A stretch of DNA of 64,000 nucleotides from Stratiolaelaps scimitus (lineage: Eukaryota > Arthropoda > Arachnida > Mesostigmata > Laelapidae), in assembly GCA_019614645.1 (NCBI GenBank), contig JABWDB010000005.1:6542001-6606000 (forward strand), in the 5' to 3' direction. This document shows, piece after piece, positions 34,101-46,300 of the stretch. The stretch's first letter is position 1. The number at the start of each line of letters is the position of its first letter. Below the pieces are notes generated by a model, which was given only the letters and a program-made list of their open reading frames with translations, ran no database searches and was not told the origin of the DNA. The position numbers and the translations under genes are program-made.

Positions 34101-34980
34101 AAGTGTGTGCCGCGACTGGCGTGGGGGTATCATGGGCAGGGCGTAGTCACTGTGGACGAATGCAGGCGACACGAACAATCGGGATCTCGATATCTAATTA
34201 TCTGCGCGCCTCTGGTAGGAGCGCGCGCGCACATGGCTCGTGTCTTATATACTATCGCTACGCCGTTCGCAGGGTAGAACGTTGCGGTCTGTGCTGCCGC
34301 TATTTCTCGTCGCCTGTCGAATGGCTTGGCGCCAAGCTGCAGCATTTCGCCCTCTCATCTCGCGAGCTGTTCCTTTTATGCTCACCCTGACCCCCCCGCC
34401 CCCCCTCGTCCGGGCCCCCGCACGCCTGGCCCAGTGTTTCTCGGACGTCTTCTGGTTCGTGTTGTCCTCGACGTCGCCCGTCGTCGACGCCGTTTTCACC
34501 AAAGAGCTCGCTGGATGGTGGCGGTGGCGGTGGCGGCAGCGGGGGTAAGGGCTAGGGTCTCCTCTGTTTTTTGCACTACTGCAGCCGCCTTCCTGTCGAG
34601 AGCTGACAATGCAATGCCAGCTGCTCAACGGGCGGCAGCAGCAGCAACTACAGGGCCCGGAATCTTCCGGAAAACCAGAACAACATGATCCCGAAAGCGA
34701 CGACGACGACGACGAGAACGAGAACGACGACGAATCCAATATTATCCTGTGTAAATAATGCAGGGGCGACGGCCGACGGACGAAACAAGCCCGAATATTT
34801 TCTCGCCGAACTTTTACTGCCTCTCGGTGACGAAGCGCTCCCAGCAGTAGCTGCAGCGCAATAACAGCAATGCAGCAAGCACTAACGTCACAAGCAGCGG
34901 CGGCGGCGGCGGCAGCAGCGGCAGCAACAACAACAACAATAATATTGTTATTACAATAATAATAATAATAATACGTTTAC
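34101..34980. other. GC-rich island with stacked trinucleotide repeats
   Basis: The sequence is GC-rich, with CGAC/GAGAAC runs at 34697-34733 and a composite tract at 34895-34972 that passes from GGC to AGC to AAC to AAT units. Long frames on both strands are low in complexity (Ser, Arg, Ala) and are not called as genes. It could be a promoter or a 5' UTR. Confidence 0.4.
34895..34972. repeat. Composite trinucleotide repeat
   Basis: Consecutive blocks of GGC, AGC, AAC and AAT units, with one short interruption (ATATTGTTATTAC) before the final AAT block. Confidence 0.9.
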
Positions 34981-35412
34981 ACAATTACTCTCAGTTATTC
35001 AGCGAGCAATGTTTGAACAGTATAATAATATTAATAATTCCATAATGATGAAAACACAATTAGGCAATCTGGCAATTGCGCTGAATGATTGCAATGGTTA
35101 ATTGGGTTCAAAGGGATGATGAACAACGCCACTGTTATTTGTTAGATCCTGCCCATGACGCCTTGTAACGTTAACTAACGAATTCGTCATTCATCTATTA
35201 ACTAGGCGCTCTTTCGACCAACTGTTAAAGGGATAATGCCTTTAGAATATAGCATAGTCCAATGTGCGCCCTGGCAAGTATCGAGATGAGAAGAGACAAA
35301 ATGACTGTGATGATGATAATGCGTTTACGAGTGTAAAAATTTCAATCATGCCAGTTATCTATAGGCGTCGTTGATCTGTTGCATTTATCGGTATCTGTGC
35401 ACGCACACACAG

Positions 35413-35502
35413 GTCGTTGCCTCGAAGGCAAATCCCATCTCCAATCCAAAATTTCCTCTGCCACCTGCGTACGCGTTCAGCTCCTCTCGGGTTTTCCGTC
35501 GG
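35413..35502 (+). CDS. Candidate orphan exon, 30 codons
   Basis: Bounded by a CACACACAG acceptor and a CGG/GTATGT donor, phase 0 at both ends. It reads VVASKANPISNPKF and PLPPAYAFSSSRVFRR, a Pro/Ser-rich, tail-like sequence. No family recognised. Continuing past the donor stays open to 35610. Confidence 0.25.
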
Positions 35503-35610
35503 GTATGTTACAGCAACGTTAACGAAGCTGATACCGCAATTCGACGAGTTAGCCTTCGACAAATCTGCCCGTTTCCGAAACTAGCGTTAGGTGGACGGAG
35601 ATCGGTTTAG

Positions 35611-38600
35611 TTTGGTTCGACTCCTCCGTTTATTTAGCCTATGCACGGGCCCGCTGGAAGACCGAGTAGGCATGGAAACTGTGAAGAGCTGACTGAATGG
35701 ACGGATGGATGTTCTGTGTGGAAGCAACCTAGTAAGATGATCGTTATCCTCCAAGTACAGAGAGCAGGCAGACGCTGACACATATATATATATATATATT
35801 AGTAGGGAGAGGAGGGCTAGAGGGAGAGAGAGAGCTGAGAAGACATACCGAGGCCATCACGACAGCCACCTGCGAGTCGCCCGAGCGGCTAATCCCGCTT
35901 AGCGAGCACCTCGCCTCGACTCACCTCGCTGAAGCGAGCGGTCGGGGCACCCACTTGGCTGGCACAAACGAGTCGGCTTGGGCCACCGGTCGACGTTCGT
36001 TTGCCCGCCATGCCGACTGGAAACGAAAGGTCCCTTCATCTCATAAGGACAGTCTACAGTCGACAGGGGTCACCTCTCACAAGAGACTGCCAACCTAGCT
36101 GGCAGCTGATAGCCTGCTGCGTGTAGTGCATTGGCGCTAACTCAATAAAATAGACATGCGAATGATGGTGAATAGCCACGGTGGTGGTGGTGGCGGCGGC
36201 GGCGCAGGCCACCACAAGTGGCATGCTGTGCAGGACATGTCTACACATAAATACGAGGCTATATATATATGCGCACGGATATCGTACCCGGTATTAAATA
36301 TATGTATATATACATATATATAATATTATGGCGTACAGCATTTTCTAAGTTAGGAAATTCGGCGGTACAAGTTTCGGCGAGCCGCTGTCGGCCCAGGTCA
36401 ATGAATGCTTCTATAGTGTGTCTGTACATGTTACTCGTCGCACTGCACGTATCATGGCTAATTGCCGATCAGCTTGCTCATAGCTTCCGCCATGAGCGAA
36501 CGAGAAAATTGACCAAGTACACTGGTTCAGAAGCCCCACAAATCTTATTCGTACGCACGCCTCCTTGGCCACACGACGACGTGTAGAGAGAATCACCAGA
36601 TACGTTCCAATGGTTTACATTCATACCACTTATTTTCCCCTTCTATTAATCAGGCGTGCGCGGTCACTACCGCTTCACTTAGCTGCCCTTTGATAAAAAC
36701 AGAGCATGCTGATTTTTGCTAAAAACGCCAAGCCGAGCTCTCGCATGACCACTGTTGCGTGTCATACGAGTCATCATGTAGAGTCACGTCGGACACTCGT
36801 TGAATCATTGGAATTGAAAACGCGGATGTCTGGCTAGCGTTTGTTATCGATGTAATCGATGAAACGATGGTAACCAAGTTACACGATCGAGATCATTATC
36901 GAATAGTCAATGAGCTAATGGCAATTTGGGGCTGGGAAGCTATCGCCGTCCCCAGCTATCCCTCGGTGTAACTAAATGTGATATTCGATTCTAATCTATT
37001 CTAATACACTGGCAGAAGAGTTGATTCTCGAATAATTACTTGACGTGTAATAATTACTTGGGTCTACCATAGGTTGATCCGCGCTACCGGGGAAAAGTGC
37101 GCAGGTTCTTTCCTTCTGCAGCGCCTGTCCCTCGGTGTGCAGAGGGGCAATGCCATCGCCTTCCTTGGGACATTGTCGACCTCTGCCCCCCACCCCCCCA
37201 TAATCCCTAGAAATAATTCCTAACTACTGTATGTTTGAATAAATTCATAGTCCTTGACGTGTATATGCATAATCAATGAGACGTTGTGCATATGTTAAGT
37301 CTGATTGTTGCAAATAGTAATAATAATAACTAATAATGACAATACCTCGTAGAACGATTTTGAGCAAGCGCTACCGAAGTTTGTGGTGCTCATTTGTAGC
37401 CACAAGCCCCAGGGGGGAATCGATAACCGAAATTATTCAGCTACTTGCTGCCACGTCTCTTCAATTCACTGCTAGCTATGCGTCCTTATGCCAAACTGGA
37501 TCCACCTCAATAAAATAGAAATTTCAGCAAAATGCATTGCTCATGGATAATTTTGGTATTCTTAATGTTATTCCCACGAAATACCAACAGGGTTCAACAA
37601 CAAGCCTTGCACAACCATTCGCAGTTGTCTCAACGCCTAGGGTACAGAGGTCTAAACCCTAACGGGGAGACAGGGCGTCCCAGTCAAAGATGACCTCGAC
37701 ATTCTTCGTAGAGGACAAGCATTTACGATAGTCCGGCCGTTTAGACGCACACGGGTTCCCCATGGGAGCAGGAATGCACCCCTGACAATTTCGCGCCGTA
37801 CAACCTGAGCCAATCAGCGAGCACGTGAAAGGCGCCGCAGCCGACGCGGCAAAGGCGTTCTTAAGGTCCGACGGAACAGTCCGGTGCGCCGTGTGTCTCT
37901 GAACCTCTTCAATTGGTCAGCTTTGAGCTGACCAATTGCAGAGGATATATTTGAGTAGCCGCTGAAGCCGGAGCTCTTAATTAGCTCATTACGGGGGGCC
38001 GGGAGAGGTCTGAGACAGTGGAAACGCCGACGTTGGTAGCCGAGGCTTACTCGTTTCCTCATGAGCAATTTTCATGCTCTTTTCCTCCGACCGACGACCC
38101 GCTTTGCCCGATCTAGTCGGCGGATCGTACGGAACACTGTTTTCCGAAGCCCTGCGTCGTTCCTCCCCTTACTTATTATATGATTTTTATCAAGAGCTAT
38201 TTCCTTTCCGCTTTTTCTTACTGCCTCGTCGTTATCTCGTGCTACCTACCTCGCCACCCGAACCTCGCACCTTATGCTAAACCACATTGAACAGGTGGAC
38301 CCGAATCATCGCCTGTTCGCCGGGGGCTGTAATCGTCTCGTGTCGCCCAGAGGGAGTAAGCAGTAAAGTGCATCGCGGGGCAAATTCATTTTGATTCTGG
38401 CCCTCGAGGCTTCGTTTCTGCCGGATCGTCATGCGAATCGCTCCGATCGTCTTCCCGTCGACATGCGCAAGCATGTGAGACAGCGAACGATTTAGGCGTG
38501 ATTTCACCTTGATGTGCAGAGTAAATGGACGCAATCTTCGCTTTTTGACTTCAGCCGGCTACACAGAATCTGTATACGTGCATATATACAGGCATAATGA

Positions 38601-40574
38601 TAATGATCATATATTTATATAAGGCTGCCATATGAGGCCCCTGAGGGAAGATGTGATCATGTCGTAATAAAATATGATATCGTTATTGTCGAGTTCACAC
38701 AATAATAATAATAATGTTAACGTAGTTGATTACCATGAAAGTGTACGGCTTACCTTTGCTTCTTCGTTTGCAATTTTTTGATGTTTTTTCACAAGTGCCC
38801 TGTTTGATTCGATAGTTATTTGGTAGAGTTGGATTAAGCTCTGGGTGAGGTTATTGTACCTCGGGTTAGGTTCATGGGCTTTTTCCAGTTTTATTTTTCT
38901 TTTGCGCCAAAGGGTCAATCGACACGTTGTATAAGCTTGTACTGGTTCCCTCTATCGATGGTCACAATGCGTATCCACAACAACAAACATGAGATCTTAA
39001 GAACGACGCTTGCGGGAGAATTGAACTCAGCAAATGCTACACTCTGGAGTATGCCGCTATCATACTTCCTGGGCAATATGTGAAGTGTCTGGTGTTACCA
39101 AGCTGCATGTTGCTTGACAGCTCTCAGAATCTATAAACGAAACCACGCATTGGCTATCCCACAAAGGGCATTAATGAGCCCCGACTAATGAACGTTGACT
39201 GACTGACTGACCCTTCATTACTATGGAAACAATTTCGGGAAAATTTGTAATTTCTCTAATTTCAGATTTACTTACAGATCTAGTGATGAAGGTGTATTCT
39301 ATACTCTTATTTCGTGCCTATCCAGAGAGTGAACTGTGGTCACTCGAACTACTACAATCGTACAACTTTTCCTAGCTAACTTCGGTCCGCAAACAATCTA
39401 TTGCTGGCCTCTACGTCTAGCTCTCTTCGGCACGTGTCCCGTAAGCTTCGCTACCACTCTCGCTAGTATTATATAGAAAGCTCTGGAAACGTTCACCTTT
39501 TCATCAGGCCTAGCACACACCAATCATTAGAAACTCTGCCGATTATGGTCACCCCATCGGACCACTTTAATGACCTCCTAGACGTGGTTGTGGTGCCCTT
39601 TCCATTATGATGGGCAGGCTTACCATTAAGCAGTAGCATTATCCAAAGTGACGGAGCTTCGAGCGACATGCAAAAGCAACTAACATTCCCTCTTGCTAAA
39701 TATGGCTGGCTCGTGTAGTAGGCCTTTTGGAAAAGGCCCATAGTAATGAGATGCATATTTGCAAGGCATACAAATATGCAAGGGATGGTGATGCTGGCAT
39801 AGCCGGCTGATCGGACGAGCAGGGCTTCTATTATCTTGTGTTATGTGTTGATACGAACTAGGTTGAAATTCGGTCAAAGCTTCTCATTGAACCAGCGGGA
39901 ACCCGTTTCCGAAGGCATCCGCTTTCCTGTCCCTATCTCTGAATGAGCAAGAGCAGTGAACAGCCCTACTCGCACTTGGGCGAACGTGACAAGTCAAGGA
40001 TCTGAAGTGGGCTTTACACATAGTAAACCCCATGGATAGAAATGACTACATACCCTGAAGACGATACGTTCAAAAGACCTGTCCGGGCTGATCAAACGTG
40101 GCTATTTACTGACAATTAAGTACCTCTCGTAGAATGCTATCGCCATAATCAACAGTGACACGTGCGTTTCTGCCTACTCTCATATGACTTCTTTAAGCGT
40201 TCTGAGGAAAGTTGACGCAGTTGTGCAGGAAGGTTGGAAGCCTCTTACTCAAATGTTTCACAAGTCACACACACGTAATACAATCATAGCTCAAAGAGAT
40301 ACCACAAATATCTACCGTAAAAATCCGCACGACGCTGTGACCGTCGTATATCGTCTCCTTGTCCACTTCACATATAATACCTATACCTTGCTTATGTCTT
40401 TCTCTACTCGCGAGGCGATGTTTTTAAATAAAGCGCGTTGTAAACGGTTAGGTCGTCACACATCCCAACGACTACATTGCTCGCCGCTTTACGACGGGCG
40501 ATCGTTCGACTGTCATCGTCATCATCATTCGAAGCCATTCATCTATTTCATCGCTGCCATCTGCCGAGCTCCAT
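35611..40574. other. Intergenic or intronic DNA
   Basis: No gene supported. It contains (TA)n near 35781-35799, a GTG/GCG tract near 36180-36205 and the hairpin at 37904-37944. The first part of the open frame 40184-40672 has no recognisable motif. Confidence 0.5.
37904..37944. repeat. Strong 41-nt hairpin
   Basis: Arms 37910-37922 and 37926-37938 are perfect reverse complements (13 bp) around a 3-base loop. After one mismatch, five further pairs (37904-37908 with 37940-37944) extend the stem to 19 positions. Too short for a normal miRNA precursor loop; function unknown. Confidence 0.9.
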
Positions 40575-40698
40575 ATGACCCCCATGTCCCCCGAACAATA
40601 TCGTTTTCACCTCTACCGCCGCCTTTACGGAAGCGACTCCCCGCTATACGCACTTGGCAGTCTCCTTCCTAGGGGCTGCTGGCGCTGCCGTTACATTG
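40575..40698 (+). CDS. Candidate first coding exon
   Basis: An ATG opens MTPMSPEQYRFHLYRRLYGS and DSPLYALGSLLPR, with protein-like composition, up to a possible donor ATTG/GTATAT at 40699. No family recognised. Supported only by sequence character and a plausible donor. Confidence 0.2.
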
Positions 40699-41056
40699 GT
40701 ATATATGTAGCATATGATATACTCTTAATGATGTATACTACCTGCTTCTATTCGGGCACTCGAGCATTGCCGGCCATATATCATCTGTCAGCACCCGCAC
40801 ACCGACACATCTACTGATAAATGCTGTTGTTATACAACGGTAAACGGTGGCTGATACTAACAATGAGTGGATTTACACTCATATCCCAGCGTAGATCATT
40901 GGCCATAGATCGGATTGCCTACCCTATTGTTGATGTTGTTGCCACCGTTGCCGCTGCTGGACGGGCGAACAAACCAACGAGTATCGGAGCAGCTGAGAGC
41001 AAAACGGCACATAACGGCAACGGCAGAGCTGCCGTTGCTGACCGACTGGAGCCAAT

Positions 41057-41278
41057 ATGGTGTTCAGCCCCATGAGTGGACTCGGCTCCCTCGACTCGCA
41101 GGCTGTTGTCGCGCGGACGATGAACAGTCAGTGGCCGACACCGCATCCGCAGACGCCGGAGCCTGCTGATACAGTCGTGAGTGGGCCGGCTTCCACCGTC
41201 GCTCGTGGATATCTGCAGCGCACCGCCTCTACGAGCGACTACGGGGGTGGACTCTCGCGAGTGTTGTTGTATCCACAG
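41057..41278 (+). CDS. Candidate exon with GC-type donor
   Basis: An ATG (context GCCAATATGG) opens 74 codons beginning MVFSPMSGLGSLDSQAVV, rich in Ser/Thr/Pro, and ends exactly at CAG/GCAAGT, the standard form of a rare GC-AG donor. The opposite strand is also open here (40919-41689, 256 codons, the longest frame in the window) but is Ala/Arg-rich, as expected from GC bias. No family recognised for either. Confidence 0.25.
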
Positions 41279-42861
41279 GCAAGTAATGTCTTCCGGAAGC
41301 GTCACCGCCCCCGGACGCCAGTCCCCGTTGTGCGGCACTGCCACGACGGCCAGCGTGGCGGAGGTAGCTGTTGCGGGAACAACAACAGCAGCGGCGGCAT
41401 TACGTATATTTGCAGTCTGTCTCCGTGGCCAAGTGCGTGGACGAGCTAGCGAGATAGAGAGAACAGAAGAGAGAGAGAGCATACACTGTACGGCGTTCGT
41501 CGTACAATAGGCGGTGAAGGCTGGCGGGCGGACGGGCGGGCGCTCGCCACCGCTCGAGTAGCCGTAGACTATGGTATATCGCTGTACAACGACCATGAGC
41601 AGCTGCCGACATCTGCCATTGATGAATAGCGCTGGAGCAGCCTGCGATAGAATAACGCGGGCGAGGAGCGTCGGGCAACGCGGGGACATGACGGCGCCGA
41701 CCCGAGGAACTTCCCATCTGACACCGAAAATGGCAAAGGAAACGTAACGAGGAGCTATGGGCGAGGAGGAGGAGGGTGTAATGAAAAACGAGCCGTATAT
41801 ATATCAAGCATTGTATGTGTTTCTATCTATATATTTATCTATCGGCTATGTAGGCGTAGTTTGTCTGCCGTTTTGAGAGTGTTGAGCGTTTTGTTCTTTT
41901 TTTTGCCGAAGCGGTCGACGAACGAATCCAAGATATGATGAGATCGATGAGTCGCGCTATATTATCGCAACATAGCTTTAGCCAGGCAGACCAAAGATAG
42001 AATTGTACCATTTCGGAGCTGAGCCTTTTCGTTCCGCTGCGAAGCTTGTCGTCGTCATCTCTGCCGAGGTTTAACGCGAAGCGAACGGACGCGATGCCAG
42101 GGCTGAACTTGAACTGGTATCAGTTCAACTGAGTTGATCCTAACGGTGGCCATCCAAGTTGGCAGGTATCCCCTTCGCGACCTGTGGACAAGCCCGTGTG
42201 AGAACATTCGTCGGGTGCTTTTTCTCTCATACTCCCGCAAATGCAATTCGTCTATTTCGAGGAAGGACACTAGTCATCATCTGAAACCCAGGGGATTAGC
42301 GCTCAGCGTGGGCGTTGCTTGTACAAAAGACGGACAACTAAGGGTCCTACCATTCGACGACGAGCCATCCTCGATTCTAATTCGCTGTGGCGAAGTTTTC
42401 ACTAGAGATGACCCCTCTTGTAAACAGCGAACAATCAATCTCCTTGGTCGATCCTAAGTCGACCATTCTTCTATCACTGGCCACTCAGCGACGTCTCTCG
42501 AAAGCAACATTTCAGACCAGCGAAATTCTCGAAGCCGTGCTCTCATTTCGCATGCTGTATATATATATAGATAGATAGTGGGGCACCCACGAACCCTCTT
42601 CATTTCTTTCCACCTCGACATACAAAGTAGTCGGTTACCGAGTACCGTCGTCTTTTTGTCGTATTCGTCGTTGTCGTCGACGTCTCTTCTTTCGTTTCGC
42701 CGTCATCATCGAGGTTGAACGAACGCGCGTTGAATTGAGCCAAGATAGCTCTCACTCGCCCGCGCGCGCGCGCGCGCTAGCTCCATGGGTCTCAGACTGA
42801 GACACGCGACCCCCGCTGACTGACGACTTTGACTTGCCGAGCCTGGCATCTGCATAGCAGC

Positions 42862-42875
42862 GGGGGGGGGGGGGG
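42862..42875 (+). repeat. Poly-G tract, 14 bases
   Basis: A run of 14 G just after a (GC)n stretch at about 42761-42777. Such runs can form G-quadruplexes and are prone to sequencing length errors. Confidence 0.95.
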
Positions 42876-43274
42876 TTCTCGTCTTGCTCGCCTGTAACCC
42901 CCCAGCCCCCGTGGCCCGGCCAAGTGTGAGTGAGTTCGTGTACGTGTGTTTAATGTGTGATAGTCAAGGGGATCGTGGCACGGTGATGGGGGCGCGGTTG
43001 CGGAGGGCGACTATATTTCGGGGTTGTGTTCCTTGCTGTGTGCGACCACTGTGTACGTACTGCGCGCGTGATTTGCTCACACCGCCGGGCGACTTGGGTT
43101 GGCACGCAAGGAAGGCGGAGAGAGGGATCTGCCACGGGGCAGCGCTACGGCGCAGCGCTCTGCAAAGCGCTCTCGCGGGGCGACGCACCCACGACTGGAA
43201 CTCACATCGCATCACATATTGAAAGAAAGAGCGAAGGCGAACACAGGCAGCCTCACTTCCACGTCTTGAGAAGT

Positions 43275-43301
43275 GCCATACGCCATATGGAAGCGTATGG
43301 C
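43275..43301. repeat. Short inverted repeat
   Basis: GCCATACGC at 43275-43283 pairs with GCGTATGGC at 43293-43301 around a 9-base loop. Confidence 0.8.
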
Positions 43302-46300
43302 GAGAATCTCTGCTCCCATTTCTCTCGCTGTCCTTCTATCCGACATATGGACGCGGCAGCTGCTGCTGCTGCTGCTGCAGCTGGAGCGAGCTACACTAGC
43401 TCACTCCTGAAGGCTGGTTTCTTTCGTCTTGCTGGCTCTTGCAGCAGCAGCAGCACCCCCCTCCCACCCCCGAGTCTCGGCAGCAAAGGCAGTACCGGAC
43501 GCAGAACGCAGCGGCCACCGCCACCGACGAAGTGGCCTTCAAACTCTCGCTCTCTCTCTCTCTCGCTCTCCCTCGTTCCTGGAGCGGTTGCCGACGCATC
43601 GCGACTTGAATGAAATGATATTAAGCGAAAGTTTTTACGATTTTGAATTTTGATCACGTCGACGGCGCCAGGCAGAAGGTCTGACTGACTGCCCCGTGCA
43701 CAGGGCACACGCGTCGCGGAGCCCGGGCCAGCACGAGTCGGTTGTTCGTACGGCCGCTCTTGTACGTCCACATGCAGCGGCTGACTTTACGCTGCTCTCA
43801 CAGACCCAAGCAGGAGCATGGCCCGGCAGAAGCGCAGAAGCAGACGCGGTCGCAGCAGTACGAGCACTTCGTGTGCAGGCAGACCCACCCGTTCACTACG
43901 TACGAGCGTATGGACGCCCCGGAGCGTCGCGATCGCCTCCGGACCTGTGTCAGCTCGGCACACAGCCAGCCGGCTTGCGGACTCAGTATTCGACAGGGCA
44001 GCAGTAGCCGAGCAAAGGAGCCGGATCGGCAGGGTGAGCACCGCTTGGGGAAGTACGCAAGAGACAGAAGCGTTCTGTGCGCTCTGTAGAAAAGGGAGAA
44101 ACGGGGGAACGAGGATCGGCCGTCGATCAAAGCGCGCTCGCATTCGACACCGAGTCACCGCGCTCTATCTCTCTCTCTCTCTCTCTCTCACCCTCAGTCT
44201 GTGTCACTCTCTCTCCGCTGAACCGCGGCTCCCTGCCTAGTCAGATGTTGGGCTGTGGAGGACTGCGTGTCCACTTCACAGCCACAACCCCTGTCCGATC
44301 ACAGCAGTATCGTCAGTATCGTCAATGCATAGATCTGTCTTCATGTCACCAAAACACTCACCGCCAGATCTGACTTTGGTACCAATCTGTGGGCAGGGAC
44401 TGGGAGTTCGAAGCAACACGAAATTTCAGGCATTAGCTTCTGCTGTTGTTTCGTTATCTAACAGAACTAAGCTTGCAGGGAAGGCAATGTTTACTTTTAC
44501 ATTTGCTCCCGGTTAACGAACCGTTGGTCTACTCAATTCGATATGCGTGTTTGAGAAGGTCCGTAAATCATTAGAACACTGTACGTGGAAAAGTGTATAT
44601 ATATATATATATATATGTATATATCGTTCGTACGATCCTAGTCCATGAGCGCAGACACATTTTCAAACAGTGGTGACATGGGGAACCTGGGACAACAGGG
44701 GGACCATTACTATAGTAAGTGTGTAGTTACCTGCAACAAGTGGAAAACTGCATTATAGCTAATTGTAGATTATGCAATTATCATCCGCAGCAGCTTCCTA
44801 TTCACAGGAACAGTGTGAAAAGCTTACTTCTCCAAAATATGGGAGGTGCCTATCATTAATGCCGTGTATATTCTGAACAACTCCAAACCTGCGTTGTAAA
44901 TATGACCATGCAGATGAGAGGCGAGAACATTGGTTACACATCACATAGTATAACATGTACGCTGCTCAGACATCCCGTTTATTAATAACGGAAATTGTTT
45001 GTTAGGCCGACCTGGTCAACCTATTCGGACAAGAGGAGACCGAGGCGTACTCACCTACCCGAGCGAGTTAGAACGCATCTCGAATCAACAGGTACGAACG
45101 GAGGCTCAATCAATTCCAATACTGCCCATATATGAATATTTCATATCAAAAACAGACTTCCAAGAATTTTTTTTGGGACAGAGCGGGAACTGCGCTTCTG
45201 ACGTCGGAATATAGGAGCCTCGAACACACTTCTACCGCCAGAGTATTCACACCGTTGGATGGGCAGACGCCGCGGGTAGCGGCCGTGTCGGTGACGACGA
45301 CTGATTGGATAGCCACCTGCAGGCGGAACTGAGCAAGCGTCTGGGTGCTGACGTAGCACAGAGCTGAGGAGTTCGATGAGAGCCAGAGCGCCTGGCTTTC
45401 CCATCTCGAAACATGGAGAAATGACTTTGCCCTAAAGAAATTTCCGATGTTCGACTCGAGTACGTCGGAAACCCCTCACCGAGGCTCTATAGAAACGGAC
45501 ACATGCAGATGCCACGGAGGGACGTATCAGACCTGCTTCGTTTGCCAGGGATATTTGTGGTGACCGTTACTTGTGTGGAGGTATCCTTGGCGAAATCAGG
45601 CCTACGATAAGAGGGTAATAACCTACAATAACCTGTTAGCAATTCATTCATCTGACCGCATCTATCTCTACATGATATTTGTGTAAATTGAACAAACGAA
45701 CTCATCGTGTCCTTCATCGCGCGTTTGCTGGTTGATCTCTGAAATCGAACATACCACTCTCATATCAATTAGTGCACCTTGCGTTGGAATGCAATCAGTC
45801 AGTGTCTGGCAGCTACGGACATTAAACGGCGAATCTGTTTGTCGAAGTGCATTTTTCCTCTTCCGCAAGCTTGAAAGCATATCAGACATATGTATCTCCC
45901 CGGGTGCCACAACAACGAGCGACGTTCGCCGCAGGCGAGCATGCTCAAACATCCCCCACGTACACACACGCCATATCAACGCTTTCATTAACACAAGCTG
46001 TGCTCCAATCCCGTGATCAGCTATTGGCATACGTCAAATTGCCATAGCAGTCTGCTGTTGATTCACGACCGAATAACGGATACTCAATTTGATTGATTCA
46101 TTCATTCGTTCATTTTTCTGCGTTGTCTCTTTTTCGTTCATATGTGCTTATGCCTATTTGCTGGCTGTTTGTTCTGATTCTGTTACCGCAGGCCGGGGCC
46201 TTTTGCAGCCCGGCCTCACCTCGAGATGTCTAGATGCGTACACTCTCCCTCACCTGACTCCTCGTCCCGTCCCCTCGACGTTCTTCTAAACCCTTCCAGC

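Noticed and set aside
34245..34739. A 164-codon open frame on the - strand.
   Set aside because: It is almost entirely Ser/Arg/Cys low complexity produced by trinucleotide repeats in a GC-rich island.
43026..43613. A 195-codon open frame with poly-Ala and Ser-Leu repeats on the + strand.
   Set aside because: Its length comes from GC-rich, (GCT)n and (CT)n tracts; overlapping frames on both strands are equally open and there is no domain.
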